A stretch of 64,000 nucleotides of DNA from Acidisoma silvae. Its GTDB lineage: Bacteria; Pseudomonadota; Alphaproteobacteria; Acetobacterales; Acetobacteraceae. Shown piece by piece: positions 17,339 to 28,302 of the stretch. The DNA lies in the NCBI RefSeq assembly GCF_020618775.1, contig NZ_JAESVB010000001.1, positions 310,001 through 374,000 on the forward strand. Direction: 5' to 3'. How positions within the stretch are numbered: position 1 is the first letter of the stretch; each line of letters begins with the position of its first letter. A model generated the notes under the pieces. That model had not been told where the DNA came from. It searched no databases and saw only the letters and a program-made list of their open reading frames with translations. Made by a program: the position numbers and the translations under genes.

Positions 17339-17800
17339 ATGGGTAAGCGTGCGGGCAGTGACGGCGAGTCAGCGCCAAGTCCGATCGACATTCATGTCGG
17401 CGCCCGCATTCGGCTGCGCCGAACCGCTCTCGGCATGTCGCAGGAAAAGCTGGGCGATGCTTTGCAGCTGACCTTCCAGCAAATCCAGAAATACGAGCGT
17501 GGCGTCAATCGCGTCGGCGCATCCCGGCTTTATGACCTGTGCCGGGTCTTCAAAGTCTCGCCGGATTATTTCTTCGACGGGCTGTCCGACTTCGAGGCGC
17601 GGCCGATGCCGCTTCCCTCTGCCGCCCCCGTCAGTCTCAGCTTTTCTCTGGCGGAAGAACCGGCTGGCCTGACGGACGGCCCCGAGCCGCTTTCCGCAGA
17701 TCAGACCGAATTGCTGACGGCCTTCACCCGGATCAGCGACCCCGACGTCCGCCGCCGTGTGCTGGACCTGGTGAAGTCGCTTTCCGTCGCCTCAAGCTGA
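17339..17800 (+). CDS. XRE family helix-turn-helix regulator
   Basis: A 153-residue regulator. Residues 16-75 form a lambda-repressor-like HTH: IRLRRTALGMSQEKLGDAL, QIQKYERGVNRVGASRLYDL and the family end VSPDYFFDGL. The remaining 75 residues are Pro/Leu-rich, then a short helix ISDPDVRRRVLDLVKSL typical of small alphaproteobacterial XRE regulators. In many alphaproteobacteria such a gene lies between lnt and metK; here metK does not follow. The regulon is unknown. Confidence 0.9.
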   Translation: MGKRAGSDGESAPSPIDIHVGARIRLRRTALGMSQEKLGDALQLTFQQIQKYERGVNRVGASRLYDLCRVFKVSPDYFFDGLSDFEARPMPLPSAAPVSLSFSLAEEPAGLTDGPEPLSADQTELLTAFTRISDPDVRRRVLDLVKSLSVASS

Positions 17801-17818
17801 GGGCCATCAGGGGCGGTT

Positions 17819-18727
17819 TCACGCGGCCTGGCTGCTCTTGACGGCCTCGCGCGCGAAAGTTTCGGAAATATAATCGGCCAAGGCATCGGTGACAGGCTGC
17901 CGCGCCTCTCGCGCCCTGAGCATCAACACCTGAAAGTTTGGGAGAGGCGGCAATCCGTCCTCCGGCCCCAGAACACGCACACCTTCCGGCAAGGCCGTGG
18001 CGGGTGACATGGTGATGGCGAGCCCAGCCATGACCGGCGCCAAAGTGCCGGTCTGCGCCGATGACGTATAGGCCACGCGAAACCGTCGTCCTGTCGTCTC
18101 CAGAGCCTGGATCGCGCTGAGCCGCCAGCAGCAACTGGGATCGGACAGGGCGAGGGGAAGCGGATCCATTTTGTGCGTCGCGTGCCGATCCGAGCCGATC
18201 CAGACCAGAGGCCCGGTCCAGAGCGGTTCGCCGCCCATGCCCGCCGCCGTATCCCCTTCCGAGACCAGCGCCAGATCCAACTCCCCCGTGCGCAGGCGGG
18301 GGATCAGCTCCTTGGACGGAGCGCAGACGACATCGACTTCGACATCAGGATGCACTTCCGCGAAACGCATCAGCACGCGCGGCAGAAAGCGCAGGGCGTA
18401 GTCGTCCGGCACGCCCAGGCGAACCTGCCCACTGACCGAAGGCTGGTGGAAGGTGCGCCAGATATCGTCGTTCAGCGCCAGCATTTCGCGCGCACGGTCC
18501 AGCAGGAACTGGCCGTGCCGGGTCTGGTCGACTTGGCCGCCGCGACCGCGATGGAACAATTGCTGGCCAAGAATGCCTTCCAGCCGCTGCACCTGCATGG
18601 ATACGGCCGATTGCGTGCGGCCGACCATTTGAGCGGCGCGCGTGAAACTGCGTTCCTCGGCGATCAGCACGAAGGCACGCAGAAGATCGGGGTCGAGCGT
18701 TGCGGGGCGCAGCATGGCCATCAACAT
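17819..18727 (-). CDS. LysR family transcriptional regulator (LrhA-like)
   Basis: A 302-residue LysR regulator: winged HTH at about residues 14-72 (LLRAFVLIAEERSFTRAAQM, SAVSMQVQRLE, LGQQLFHRGRGG), then a periplasmic-binding-protein-like effector domain from about residue 95 (GQVRLGVPDDYALRFLP). The pattern is closest by eye to the LrhA/HexA branch. It is divergent from a DUF1127 gene across 91 bases, a common pairing in alphaproteobacteria that suggests direct control of that gene. A nearer ATG at position 5 is an alternative start. Confidence 0.9.
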   Translation of the reverse strand: MLMAMLRPATLDPDLLRAFVLIAEERSFTRAAQMVGRTQSAVSMQVQRLEGILGQQLFHRGRGGQVDQTRHGQFLLDRAREMLALNDDIWRTFHQPSVSGQVRLGVPDDYALRFLPRVLMRFAEVHPDVEVDVVCAPSKELIPRLRTGELDLALVSEGDTAAGMGGEPLWTGPLVWIGSDRHATHKMDPLPLALSDPSCCWRLSAIQALETTGRRFRVAYTSSAQTGTLAPVMAGLAITMSPATALPEGVRVLGPEDGLPPLPNFQVLMLRAREARQPVTDALADYISETFAREAVKSSQAA

Positions 18728-18818
18728 ATTTGATTCAGATGATCAAAACAATTCGTTTTTCTTATTACGCGCGCGAGATCACCTTGAGCCCATCACAAAC
18801 CCCGAATGGGACAAGGCC

Positions 18819-19037
18819 ATGTCACTCACCCTCGGACGAAAGACCGCCAGCCGCTCCGTTTTCGCCACACCCGCCCGTCTGTGGCAGGGATTTCGCGACC
18901 GTTATGCGCGGCTTGCCAAAGCGAACCGCCTCAAGCGCGAATTGGCGACCATGGACCCGCGCATGCTGTCAGATATCGGCGTCTCACGCGCCCAGCTGGG
19001 CTACGAGATCGAGAAATGGCAGCGCGACGGATTCTGA
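18819..19037 (+). CDS. DUF1127 domain-containing small protein
   Basis: A 72-residue protein with the DUF1127 (YjiS-like) motif at its C-terminus: ELATMDPRMLSDIGVSRAQL preceded by a basic helix with YARLAKANRLKR. In alphaproteobacteria short DUF1127 proteins have been linked to RNA metabolism and phosphate or carbon adaptation. The role of this one is unknown. The ATG at 18819 is the start that fits the family length; it is preceded by ACAAGG. It is divergent from a LysR gene, the likely regulator. Confidence 0.88.
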   Translation: MSLTLGRKTASRSVFATPARLWQGFRDRYARLAKANRLKRELATMDPRMLSDIGVSRAQLGYEIEKWQRDGF

Positions 19038-19095
19038 TCGGTTCTGCCATGCGCAAGGCCATTTGCCGCATTAGGCCCTCTCGATAATCTAACTG

Positions 19096-19171
19096 CCAGT
19101 GTGCTGAATTTGAAGTTCGCAAACAGTTGCGGCTCTGCTGGAGCGAACTTCAAATTCAAAAAGCACACTGG
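19096..19171. repeat. First of two adjacent 76-nt long hairpins before uvrB
   Basis: A long two-step inverted repeat. Outer arms are CCAGTGTGCT (19096-19105) and AGCACACTGG (19162-19171). Inner arms are GAATTTGAAGTTCGC (19106-19120) and GCGAACTTCAAATTC (19143-19157). That gives 25 perfect pairs interrupted only by an AAAA bulge on the 3' side. The 22-base loop can form CAG/CTG. It lies outside any supported gene. Confidence 0.9.
19115..19129 (+). promoter_or_regulatory. LexA-box-like site upstream of uvrB
   Basis: GTTC-N7-GTTG at 19115-19129 matches the alphaproteobacterial LexA consensus GTTC-N7-GTTC in seven of eight fixed positions. It lies 148 bases before the uvrB start and inside the first hairpin arm and loop. 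uvrB is a classic SOS gene, so LexA control is plausible but rests on one imperfect match. Confidence 0.35.
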
Positions 19172-19184
19172 AATCATATATTTG

Positions 19185-19260
19185 CTCGTGTGGCTCTGAT
19201 TTGGAAATTTCGCACCTCGCATGCCGCGAGCGACTGCGAATTTCCAAATCGCCACACGAG
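19185..19260. repeat. Second of two adjacent 76-nt long hairpins before uvrB
   Basis: Same length and design as the first, with different bases. Outer arms are CTCGTGTGGC (19185-19194) and GCCACACGAG (19251-19260). Inner arms are GATTTGGAAATTTCGCA (19198-19214, one extra T) and TGCGAATTTCCAAATC (19235-19250). A TCT bulge lies on the 5' side. The loop contains a third small stem, CTCGC/GCGAG (19216-19220, 19226-19230). It ends 16 bases before the uvrB ATG, so it must lie in the leader or promoter. Confidence 0.9.
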
Positions 19261-19276
19261 GGACTATGTTCCCGAT

Positions 19277-21504
<2,228 letters not shown>

Positions 21505-21508
<4 letters not shown>

Positions 21509-22278
21509 CCATCGATCCGCGTATCCCGCGTGCAGCCCTTATCACCGGGGGCGCCAAGCGGCTTGGCCGTGCTGTCACCGAAGCTTTGGCGGCGAGCGGC
21601 TTTTCGGTCGCTATTCACTATAATTCCAGCGGTGACGAGGCAGAGCAGCTGGCGAGGGCTCTGCGGGATGAGGGCGTGCGCGCCATCACACTGCAAGCCG
21701 ATCTGGGCCAGGAGGCTGAGGTCGGGACTCTGATTGCTCAGGCGACGGAGCGGCTGGGACCGGTTGGTGTGCTGGTCAATAATGCCAGCACCTTCGAGCG
21801 CGACGAATGGCATGACGCGACGCGCGAAAGCTGGGACCGGCATATCGAGCCCAATCTGCGCGCGCCTTTCGTGCTGATCCAGGATATGGCGCGGGCGCTG
21901 CCGGATGACGCGAAGGGTGTTGTCATCAACCTGCTCGATCAGCGCGTTTGGTCGCTGACCCCGCATTTCATGTCCTATACCCTGTCGAAGGCGGCGCTGT
22001 GGACGTTGACCCAGACCATGGCGCTGGCGCTCGCGCCCCGCATCCGCGTCGTCGGCATCGGTCCTGGTCCCGCGATGCCGAGTCCACGCCAAGCCCAGGC
22101 GGATTTCGACCGCCAGGCGGCCTCCGTGCCGCTGGGCCATGGCACCTCGCCCGAGGAAGTCGCCCAGACTGCGCTCGCCGTGCTCGCGATGCCGTCCTTT
22201 ACCGGGCAGATGATCGCGCTGGATGGCGCGCAGCATCTGCAATGGGCGCCGGCATCGGCCACGGAGGTTCTGGAATGA
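21505..22278 (+). CDS. folM: FolM/PTR1-type pteridine reductase (SDR)
   Basis: A 257-residue short-chain reductase of the FolM/PTR1 group, which reduces dihydromonapterin or dihydrofolate with NADPH. The evidence is specific: the cofactor loop is TGGAKRLG (14-21), the TGxxxRxG form of PTR1; the usual NNAG is NNAS (92-95); and the catalytic set is Asp145 (LLDQ), Tyr158 and Lys162 (YTLSK), aspartate standing where most SDRs have serine. The next gene is a FolB-like aldolase, which supports a pterin role. It overlaps uvrB and folB by ATGA junctions. Confidence 0.85.
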
Positions 22279-22688
22279 CGGAGAGCCCGACCTACGGCCT
22301 GCGCCGGGTTTTCATCCGCGATCTGCAACTGGGGGCCCGGATCGGGGTCTATGCGTCCGAAAAGGGGCGCAAGCAGCCGGTGCGGATCAATATCTCCTTC
22401 GAAATGCGGGATGACGGGCTGGACCACCCCGGTGGCGTGGGGCCGGATATCGTGACGCGGGTGGTGGATTACGACGGCCTGTCCCAGCGCATCCGCTCCT
22501 ATATCAACCGGGCGCATGTCGAACTGGTGGAGACGATGGCGGAGGAGATCGCGCGTCTGACCCTTCAGGATCCGCGCGTGTTGTCCACGCGCGTATCCGT
22601 TGAAAAACTTTCAGTTTTTGCGGATGCCACATCGGCCGGGGTCGAGATTCTGCGCCTGCGGGATCAGGTTTTTCCACCAGCTGCCTGA
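22275..22688 (+). CDS. folB: Dihydroneopterin aldolase (FolB/FolX family)
   Basis: A 137-residue member of the dihydroneopterin aldolase/epimerase fold, acting in folate or tetrahydromonapterin synthesis. Visible are VFIRDLQLGARIGVYASEK near the N-terminus, VDYDGLSQRIRSYI, HVELVETMAEEIARLTL with the catalytic-region glutamate, and VSVEKLSVFADATSAGVEI. The start ATG at 22275 overlaps the folM stop (ATGA). Whether it is the aldolase (FolB) or the epimerase (FolX) cannot be decided by eye. Confidence 0.88.
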   Translation: MTESPTYGLRRVFIRDLQLGARIGVYASEKGRKQPVRINISFEMRDDGLDHPGGVGPDIVTRVVDYDGLSQRIRSYINRAHVELVETMAEEIARLTLQDPRVLSTRVSVEKLSVFADATSAGVEILRLRDQVFPPAA

Positions 22689-22903
22689 AGCGGAGAAAGT
22701 TACAGCTTCGTTTCAGTCCAAAGATCACAAAATCCTGAACTTTGGTATTAATTTGAATTATATCAATAACTTACTGAAGTCGTTCGCAAAAACATCCACA
22801 GATCGGCTCAAGGCCGATTCCCAATAGAACCCTGATCGCCGCAGTTTGCTCCACAGTGTTATCCACAGGGGTGATCCGGCTTGGGGAGAAGATTTCCGCT
22901 AAG
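22689..22903. promoter_or_regulatory. AT-rich intergenic region before uvrC with DnaA-box-like sites
   Basis: A 215-base region, strongly AT-rich around 22739-22790. It contains a perfect DnaA box TTATCCACA (22859-22867) and two 7-of-9 matches in the same orientation, ACATCCACA (22792-22800) and TGCTCCACA (22847-22855). It also has a GATTC (GANTC type) methylation site at 22816-22820. It could be a DnaA-responsive promoter for uvrC, a DnaA titration site, or a candidate origin element. Three sites are too few to claim an origin. Confidence 0.4.
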
Positions 22904-24868
22904 ATGACCATGATGAGCGATAGCCAAAGTCCCGACACCGAACCTATGGCCGTGCCTGCCGATGCGGCCGTCGACGTGACGGTGCCGGCACCGGGCCGCC
23001 CGGTCTCGATTGCCAATGGCGTCGCGGTGATCGAGCGCACGCTGGAGACCATGCCGCTGGTTCCCGGCGTCTACCGGATGCTGGATGGCAAGGGCGACGC
23101 GCTCTATGTCGGCAAGGCGCGCAGCCTGAAGAAGCGCGTCCATTCCTATACCCAGATCGCCCGCCTGCCGGAGCGTCTGCGCCGGATGGTGGCCGAGACG
23201 ATTTCGATGGAGATCGTCACCACCCATACCGAGGCCGAAGCGCTGCTGCTTGAGGCCAATCTCATCAAGCGCCTCAAGCCGCGCTTCAATATCGTGCTGC
23301 GCGACGACAAGAGCTACCCCTGGATCATGCTGGCCGAGGATCATGACTTTCCGCAGGTCGTGAAGCATCGCGGCGCGCAGACGCGGAAGGGGACGTATTG
23401 GGGGCCTTTCGCCTCCGCCTGGTCGGTCAATCAGAGCCTGACGGCGCTGGAGCGGCTGTTTCTGCTCCGCTCCTGCACCGACAGCGTCTTCGCCAATCGC
23501 AGCCGGCCCTGTCTGCTGTTCCAGATCAAGCGCTGTTCGGCCCCCTGCGTCGACCACATCTCGAAGGAGGATTACGCGGGTCTGGTGGCGCAGGCGAAAG
23601 CCTTCCTCAGCGGCAAGGCGGCCAATATCCAGCAGCAATTAGCGGCCGAGATGGAACAGGCCTCGACCGCCATGGAATTCGAGCGGGCGGCGACGATCCG
23701 CGACCGCATCCGGGGCCTGTCCCATGTCCAGGGCACCGGCGTCATCAACCCCGCCAGCCTCAATGATGCCGATGTCATTGCCGCCTGGCAGATCGCCGGG
23801 CAAACCTGCGTGCAGGTCTTCTTCGTGCGTGGCGGACACAACAACGGCAACCGCGCCTTCTATCCGTTGCATACCAAGGGCGAGGAACTGGCCGAGGTGC
23901 TCGCGGCCTTTGTGGCGCAGTTTTACGAGGATAAGCCGCCGCCGCCGCTTCTGCTGCTCAACCATCCGCTGGAAGAGGAAGCGCTGATCGCCGAGGCGCT
24001 GACGCTGAAAGCCGGTCGTGTCGTCACCATCAGCGTGCCGCAGCGGGGCGAGAAGCGCGCCGTCGTCGCCCATGCCGAGCTCAATGCCCGCGAAAGCCTG
24101 GAGCGCAAGCTGGCCGAGACGGCGGGGCAGGGCAAGCTGCTCGACGCGACGGCCGAACTGTTCGGCCTGCCGGCACCGCTGGAGCGGATCGAGACCTACG
24201 ACAACAGCCATATCATGGGTAGCAATGCCTATGGCGTCATGGTTGTGGCGGGGCCGGACGGGTTGATGAAACAGGCCTACCGCAAATTTTCCATCAAGGG
24301 GCCGGTGGCTCCCGGCGACGATTTCGGGATGATGCGCGAAGTCCTGCTGCGCCGTTTCGGCCGGGCGCTGAAGGAACATGCGGATCGTGACGACCCGCAT
24401 TGGCCCGATCTGGTCATCATCGATGGCGGCGCCGGTCAGCTCTCGGCCGCCCGCGCGGTGATGGAGGAAATGGGCGTGGGCGATATTCCGCTCGTCGCCA
24501 TCGCCAAGGGACCGGACCGCAATGCCGGGCGGGAGTGGTTTCACCGCGAGGGCCATGAGCCCTTTCAGCTGCCGCCGCGCGATCCGGTGCTGTATTTCTT
24601 GCAGCGCCTGCGGGACGAGGCGCATCGTTTCGCCATCACCACCCATCGGTCAGGCCGGTCGCGGGACATTACGCGCAGCGAACTGGACGAGATCGCGGGG
24701 ATCGGCGCTGCGCGGAAACGGGCCTTGCTGCATCATTTCGGCTCGGCCCGTGGCGTCAAGCAGGCGGGTCTCAATGATCTCGCAGCTGTACCCGGAATTA
24801 ATCGGGAGACAGCGAAGCGCGTCTATGCGCATTTTCACCCCGGCGTCCGGATGGAAGGCGTTTCCTGA
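22904..24868 (+). CDS. uvrC: Excinuclease ABC subunit C
   Basis: Dual-incision nuclease of nucleotide excision repair. The N-terminal GIY-YIG domain reads [23 protein letters not shown] domain lies near residues 265-300 ([20 protein letters not shown]). An RNase H-like nuclease domain has [19 protein letters not shown] and [14 protein letters not shown], and two helix-hairpin-helix motifs end the protein ([31 protein letters not shown]). The start is taken as ATG 22904 (654 residues). GTG 22856 is open in frame but would place the DnaA box inside the gene. ATG 22910 and 22913 are alternatives. Confidence 0.96.
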   Translation: MTMMSDSQSPDTEPMAVPADAAVDVTVPAPGRPVSIANGVAVIERTLETMPLVPGVYRMLDGKGDALYVGKARSLKKRVHSYTQIARLPERLRRMVAETISMEIVTTHTEAEALLLEANLIKRLKPRFNIVLRDDKSYPWIMLAEDHDFPQVVKHRGAQTRKGTYWGPFASAWSVNQSLTALERLFLLRSCTDSVFANRSRPCLLFQIKRCSAPCVDHISKEDYAGLVAQAKAFLSGKAANIQQQLAAEMEQASTAMEFERAATIRDRIRGLSHVQGTGVINPASLNDADVIAAWQIAGQTCVQVFFVRGGHNNGNRAFYPLHTKGEELAEVLAAFVAQFYEDKPPPPLLLLNHPLEEEALIAEALTLKAGRVVTISVPQRGEKRAVVAHAELNARESLERKLAETAGQGKLLDATAELFGLPAPLERIETYDNSHIMGSNAYGVMVVAGPDGLMKQAYRKFSIKGPVAPGDDFGMMREVLLRRFGRALKEHADRDDPHWPDLVIIDGGAGQLSAARAVMEEMGVGDIPLVAIAKGPDRNAGREWFHREGHEPFQLPPRDPVLYFLQRLRDEAHRFAITTHRSGRSRDITRSELDEIAGIGAARKRALLHHFGSARGVKQAGLNDLAAVPGINRETAKRVYAHFHPGVRMEGVS

Positions 24869-24897
24869 CGGCGAAGCCCGCTTGATTCGAGGTCCGC

Positions 24898-25494
24898 ATG
24901 CTAACAGACCTTCCCAATGTGCTGACCCTGTCGCGCATCGCCGCGATTCCGGTGCTGATCGTGCTGGCGTCGCTACGGCTGCCGGCGGGCGACCTGGCCG
25001 CCTGCCTGGTTTTCGCCTTTGCCGGCATCACCGATTATCTGGATGGCAAGCTGGCGCGCAGCCGACAGCAGTTTTCCGATCTGGGTCGCATGCTCGATCC
25101 GATTGCCGACAAGCTGCTGGTCGGGGCGGTGCTGATCATGCTGGCCGGCGACGGGCGGCTTGGCCCCTGGGGTCTTTATCCCGCCATCATCATCATGTGC
25201 CGCGAAATTCTGGTCAGCGGATTGCGGGAGTTTCTGGCCGAAATCCGGATCGGCCTGCCGGTGACGCGCCTGGCCAAGTGGAAGACTACTTTCCAGATCG
25301 GCGCGCTCGGCTTTCTGATCGCAGGCAACGGCACGGCGCTGCTTCTGCATATCCAATGGCTGCCGGTCTGGCTGATCGGAATCGTTCTTCTGTGGATTTC
25401 GGCCATTCTGACGATCATTACGGGGTGGGATTATCTGACCGCCGGCATCCGCCACGCCGAGCTCGGCACCGGGCGTAACGATTTGAAGGCGTGA
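24898..25494 (+). CDS. pgsA: CDP-diacylglycerol-glycerol-3-phosphate 3-phosphatidyltransferase
   Basis: Inner membrane enzyme committing CDP-diacylglycerol to phosphatidylglycerol. The CDP-alcohol phosphotransferase motif is complete: DYLDGKLARSR, then DLGRMLDPIADK with the paired aspartates. About five hydrophobic segments span the 198 residues. The pairing uvrC-pgsA is conserved in many proteobacteria. Start ATG 24898 lies 29 bases after uvrC, after a GAGG-type site. Confidence 0.95.
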   Translation: MLTDLPNVLTLSRIAAIPVLIVLASLRLPAGDLAACLVFAFAGITDYLDGKLARSRQQFSDLGRMLDPIADKLLVGAVLIMLAGDGRLGPWGLYPAIIIMCREILVSGLREFLAEIRIGLPVTRLAKWKTTFQIGALGFLIAGNGTALLLHIQWLPVWLIGIVLLWISAILTIITGWDYLTAGIRHAELGTGRNDLKA

Positions 25495-25529
25495 AGCTAA
25501 GTCGATCATAAGAATATCCGTTGCGGCTT

Positions 25530-25563
25530 CCTTGATGGCTCCCCCTCAGCCATGCCATCAAGG
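25530..25563. terminator. Stem-loop after pgsA
   Basis: A perfect 10-bp stem CCTTGATGGC (25530-25539) / GCCATCAAGG (25554-25563) encloses a 14-base C-rich loop, 36 bases after the pgsA stop. No T run follows, so its role as terminator is uncertain. Confidence 0.4.
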
Positions 25564-25635
25564 CAGCGAAGCGTGACGGGATAGCCCGGCCCGCGACCGG
25601 CCCTACCCTCGGGCAAGATCAAGGATGCGACCTTC

Positions 25636-26280
25636 ATGCGGCGGATTGCTTTGACCGGGCTGCTTCTCCTTTCAGGCTGCACCGGTTTCGGCCATTTCAT
25701 TGGCCAGACGCATACGGTTGCGAGCAACCCCAACAAGCCGACGGGCAATGACAGCCTGTCGATGCAGCGCGCTGACGGTAAGGCCGGTCTGGCGCCGACC
25801 CTTGTCCCGGAAAGCGGGCAGGTCTGGCCGACCGCCATCCCGGCGATGCCGACGCTCGCCGATATTCAGAAGCAGATGGACCTGAGCGGCAGCGCATCGC
25901 CGCAGCTTGGTCCGGTGCCGGCCACGCCGGGCCAGATCCCCAGCCTCGGCACGCTGCCGGGCATGCAGGGCGGCACGTCCTCGGCTCCGGTATCCGGTGG
26001 TGCGGTACGCCCGCCGGCCGTGACCAATCCCTTGAGCACCACCGCGCCGCTGTCGAATATGAACGCGACCGCAGCGCCCCCGGCTTTGACCATGCCTAAG
26101 CTCGGCACGGCCATCGCGACGCCGCAGGGCAGCACGACGATCATCGGCGGCACCGCCAATTACCAGACGCTGGCGCCGATCAATGGCCAGTCCGGCGCCA
26201 TCCTGATCCCGAACGGCAATGGCACCAGCACGCTGGTGATGCCGAACGGGACGATCAGCAGCGTTCCCAGCCCGCACTGA
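25636..26280 (+). CDS. Putative lipoprotein, Pro/Thr/Gly-rich
   Basis: A 214-residue secreted lipoprotein of unknown function. A short signal peptide (MRRIALTGLLLLSG) ends in a lipobox LLSGC with acylated Cys15. The mature part is low in charge, rich in Pro, Thr, Ser, Ala, Gly and Asn, and has no domain I recognise; it has the look of a disordered envelope linker. The C-terminal 60 residues repeat short Gly/Asn/Thr patterns (GGTANYQ, IPNGNGT, MPNGT) that could form beta turns. An AAGGA site lies before the ATG. It should be a substrate of Lnt. Confidence 0.8.
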   Translation: MRRIALTGLLLLSGCTGFGHFIGQTHTVASNPNKPTGNDSLSMQRADGKAGLAPTLVPESGQVWPTAIPAMPTLADIQKQMDLSGSASPQLGPVPATPGQIPSLGTLPGMQGGTSSAPVSGGAVRPPAVTNPLSTTAPLSNMNATAAPPALTMPKLGTAIATPQGSTTIIGGTANYQTLAPINGQSGAILIPNGNGTSTLVMPNGTISSVPSPH

Positions 26281-26323
26281 TGGCCGGGTCCGCGGCGCGG
26301 CAGCCCCGTTCGCGGAAGGTTTT

Positions 26324-26584
26324 ATGATGGTTGTGCGGCTATTGTATTTCGCCTGGCTGCGGGAAAGGCTGGGCTGCGCCGAGGAAGAAGTCGCCCTGCC
26401 GCCGGGCATCGGGACGGTCGGCGACCTGCTCGGCTGGCTGCGCGGACGCGGGGGCGCCTATGCCGCGGTGCTGACCGAGACCGCCCGTATCCGCAGCGCC
26501 GTCAATCAGGATTTCGCGTCCGACGCCACGCCCATTCGCGCGGGTGACGAGATCGCCCTGTTTCCACCCATCACCGGGGGCTGA
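26324..26584 (+). CDS. moaD: Molybdopterin synthase sulfur carrier subunit
   Basis: Ubiquitin-like small subunit of molybdopterin synthase. It carries a C-terminal thiocarboxylate that donates sulfur to precursor Z. The 86-residue protein begins VVRLLYFAWLRERLG and ends in the required Gly-Gly (PPITGG). It is directly followed by moaE after two bases. The Moco produced would be used by the xanthine dehydrogenase encoded at 48.9-52.7 kb. ATG 26324 or 26327 may be the start. Confidence 0.94.
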   Translation: MMVVRLLYFAWLRERLGCAEEEVALPPGIGTVGDLLGWLRGRGGAYAAVLTETARIRSAVNQDFASDATPIRAGDEIALFPPITGG

Positions 26585-26586
26585 GC

Positions 26587-27045
26587 ATGGCCTTCATTCG
26601 CGTGGGGCCGGAAGATTTCGATCTCGGCACCGAGATGGCGGCGCTGCGCGCGGCAGCCGGTGATATCGGGGCCGTCGCCTCTTTCATCGGCATCGTGCGT
26701 GGGGGCGCGGCTGCGCCGATGACGGCCATGACCCTGGAACATTATCCCGGCATGACGGAGCGCGCGATTGCCAGCATGGCGGCCGAGGCCGAGACGCGGT
26801 TTGCGCTATCCGCCTGCCGCGTCATTCATCGCACCGGGCGTATTCCGCTGGGCGGGCAGATCGTACTGGTGATGACGGCTTGCGGACATCGTCAGGCAGC
26901 TTTGGACGCGACCGCCTATCTCATCGACTGGCTGAAGGTCGCGGCGCCCTTCTGGAAGAAGGAGCATCTGGCGGACGGCACCGATATCTGGGTCGAAGCA
27001 CGCAACGCCGATGACAGTGCCGCCGCGCGCTGGCAGACGCCGTAA
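26587..27045 (+). CDS. moaE: Molybdopterin synthase catalytic subunit
   Basis: Large subunit of molybdopterin synthase. The 152-residue product shows GAVASFIGIVRG, LEHYPGMTERAI, VIHRTGRIPLGGQIVLV and the active-site APFWKKEH with its essential lysine pair. It is translated with moaD; other moa genes are not in the window. It converges on the RgpF-like gene with only six bases between stops, so no separate terminator is visible. Confidence 0.95.
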   Translation: MAFIRVGPEDFDLGTEMAALRAAAGDIGAVASFIGIVRGGAAAPMTAMTLEHYPGMTERAIASMAAEAETRFALSACRVIHRTGRIPLGGQIVLVMTACGHRQAALDATAYLIDWLKVAAPFWKKEHLADGTDIWVEARNADDSAAARWQTP

Positions 27046-27051
27046 CCTTCT

Positions 27052-28302
27052 TTAGGCGGCATCCTTCGGCCGAATGCCGGCGGGGTCGTTCCAGACCTCA
27101 GCCAGACGGGTGCCGAGCGACTGCCGGATTTCGTCGGCCAAGGGCTGAGGGTCGGCGTGCAGCGACTGGCTGACGACTTCTTCCCATTCGAAGACATCAG
27201 CCACTCTGGTCGGGTTCCGCAAAAGCAACTCGCGCTTGAGGAAGGGATAGCCGGCTTGCAGAAGTTGGCGCCAGAGATCGATGGAGGGGTTGAGCGGCAC
27301 CGGTTCGCGCTGGGCGTAGAACAGGATGCGTTCGGCGTGAACGGCCTCGGCCCTGAGCCGCGCATTCTGGCCATCGGCCTCATCGTCGGCCGCGACCACC
27401 TGTTCCAGCCGGTCCAATTCGGCGCGGTCCAGCAGCGACTCGTTCGGAAAAAGCGCGGCTGTCGTAATGCCGCCTTTCGCCAAGGCGCGCGTAAACCCGA
27501 TTTCGCAATGGCGGATGACCCAGTCCTTGCAGGGGATAGGCCTGACGGACGCCCAGAAGCGTCGCCAGGACTGGCTGCGGATCGCGGTCTCGCCGCAGGC
27601 GAGGAAGAAGGATTGCAGGTGATAGTGGTGCTGCCAGCTTTCGGTCACGCCCCAGATATCGGCCTGGTCGAAATCGATTGTCGCCAGCAGCGGCGCCAGA
27701 TCGGTGAAGGGGCCATAGACGCTGTCATTGACGAGATAGACCGCCCGCGTATCCGCGCGCGGCAGGCCGAGCGTATCCAGGGCATCGCGCCAGGCGCCGA
27801 AATCATAGCCAAGATTGCGCCGGATCAGAATGGACCGGCAATGTTCCCGCAGGAAGGCCTTATCCTCTTCCAGGATGAAGCCGGAATTCGTCACGAACAC
27901 GATGGAAAGGCCGGTCTGCGCCAGGCCGCTCAAGAAAGCGCGCGTTGCCGGCAGCACACGCCCCTCGGCATCAAAATGGACGAAGAGCGCGACATCTGCG
28001 CCCAAAAGCTGTTCGGGATCGTCATATCGTTCCACCACTTGATGGGTGGAATGCAGGAAGCCCAATGGCCAGGCTGCAGCGATGCGCAGCTGCACCGAGC
28101 ATTCGCGAGCGGCGCTCCGCATGGGGTGATAAAGGCGCAGCATTCGGGCATAGGCAGCCCGCAAGGCATGCCGCGCCAGGTTACGCGCCGCGAGCGGCCG
28201 GTTCTCGGCGTCACGGAAGCGCCTGACCAGAACGCGCCATGTCATCGGTTCCCCGAGGGCGCCTCGCGGCGATATATCGCTGATCTTCCTCTCCTCAGCC
28301 AC
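27052..28302 (-). CDS. Rhamnan synthesis protein F (RgpF) family protein
   Basis: A 416-residue protein of the RgpF family, proteins found in rhamnose-rich polysaccharide loci and thought to act as glycosyltransferases or chain modifiers. Recognisable segments are VALFVHFDAEGRVLP, the hallmark RRNLGYDFGAWRDAL, VYLVNDSVYGPF and WGVTESWQHHYHLQSFFLAC. No membrane segment is seen. It overlaps by eight bases the end of an upstream methyltransferase gene, with which it must be coexpressed. The pair likely decorates a surface glycan. Confidence 0.82.
   Translation of the reverse strand: MAEERKISDISPRGALGEPMTWRVLVRRFRDAENRPLAARNLARHALRAAYARMLRLYHPMRSAARECSVQLRIAAAWPLGFLHSTHQVVERYDDPEQLLGADVALFVHFDAEGRVLPATRAFLSGLAQTGLSIVFVTNSGFILEEDKAFLREHCRSILIRRNLGYDFGAWRDALDTLGLPRADTRAVYLVNDSVYGPFTDLAPLLATIDFDQADIWGVTESWQHHYHLQSFFLACGETAIRSQSWRRFWASVRPIPCKDWVIRHCEIGFTRALAKGGITTAALFPNESLLDRAELDRLEQVVAADDEADGQNARLRAEAVHAERILFYAQREPVPLNPSIDLWRQLLQAGYPFLKRELLLRNPTRVADVFEWEEVVSQSLHADPQPLADEIRQSLGTRLAEVWNDPAGIRPKDAA

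Noticed and set aside
22792-22867. Chromosome origin
   Set aside because: Only one perfect DnaA box, and no dnaA, parAB or hemE nearby; reported as a finding only.
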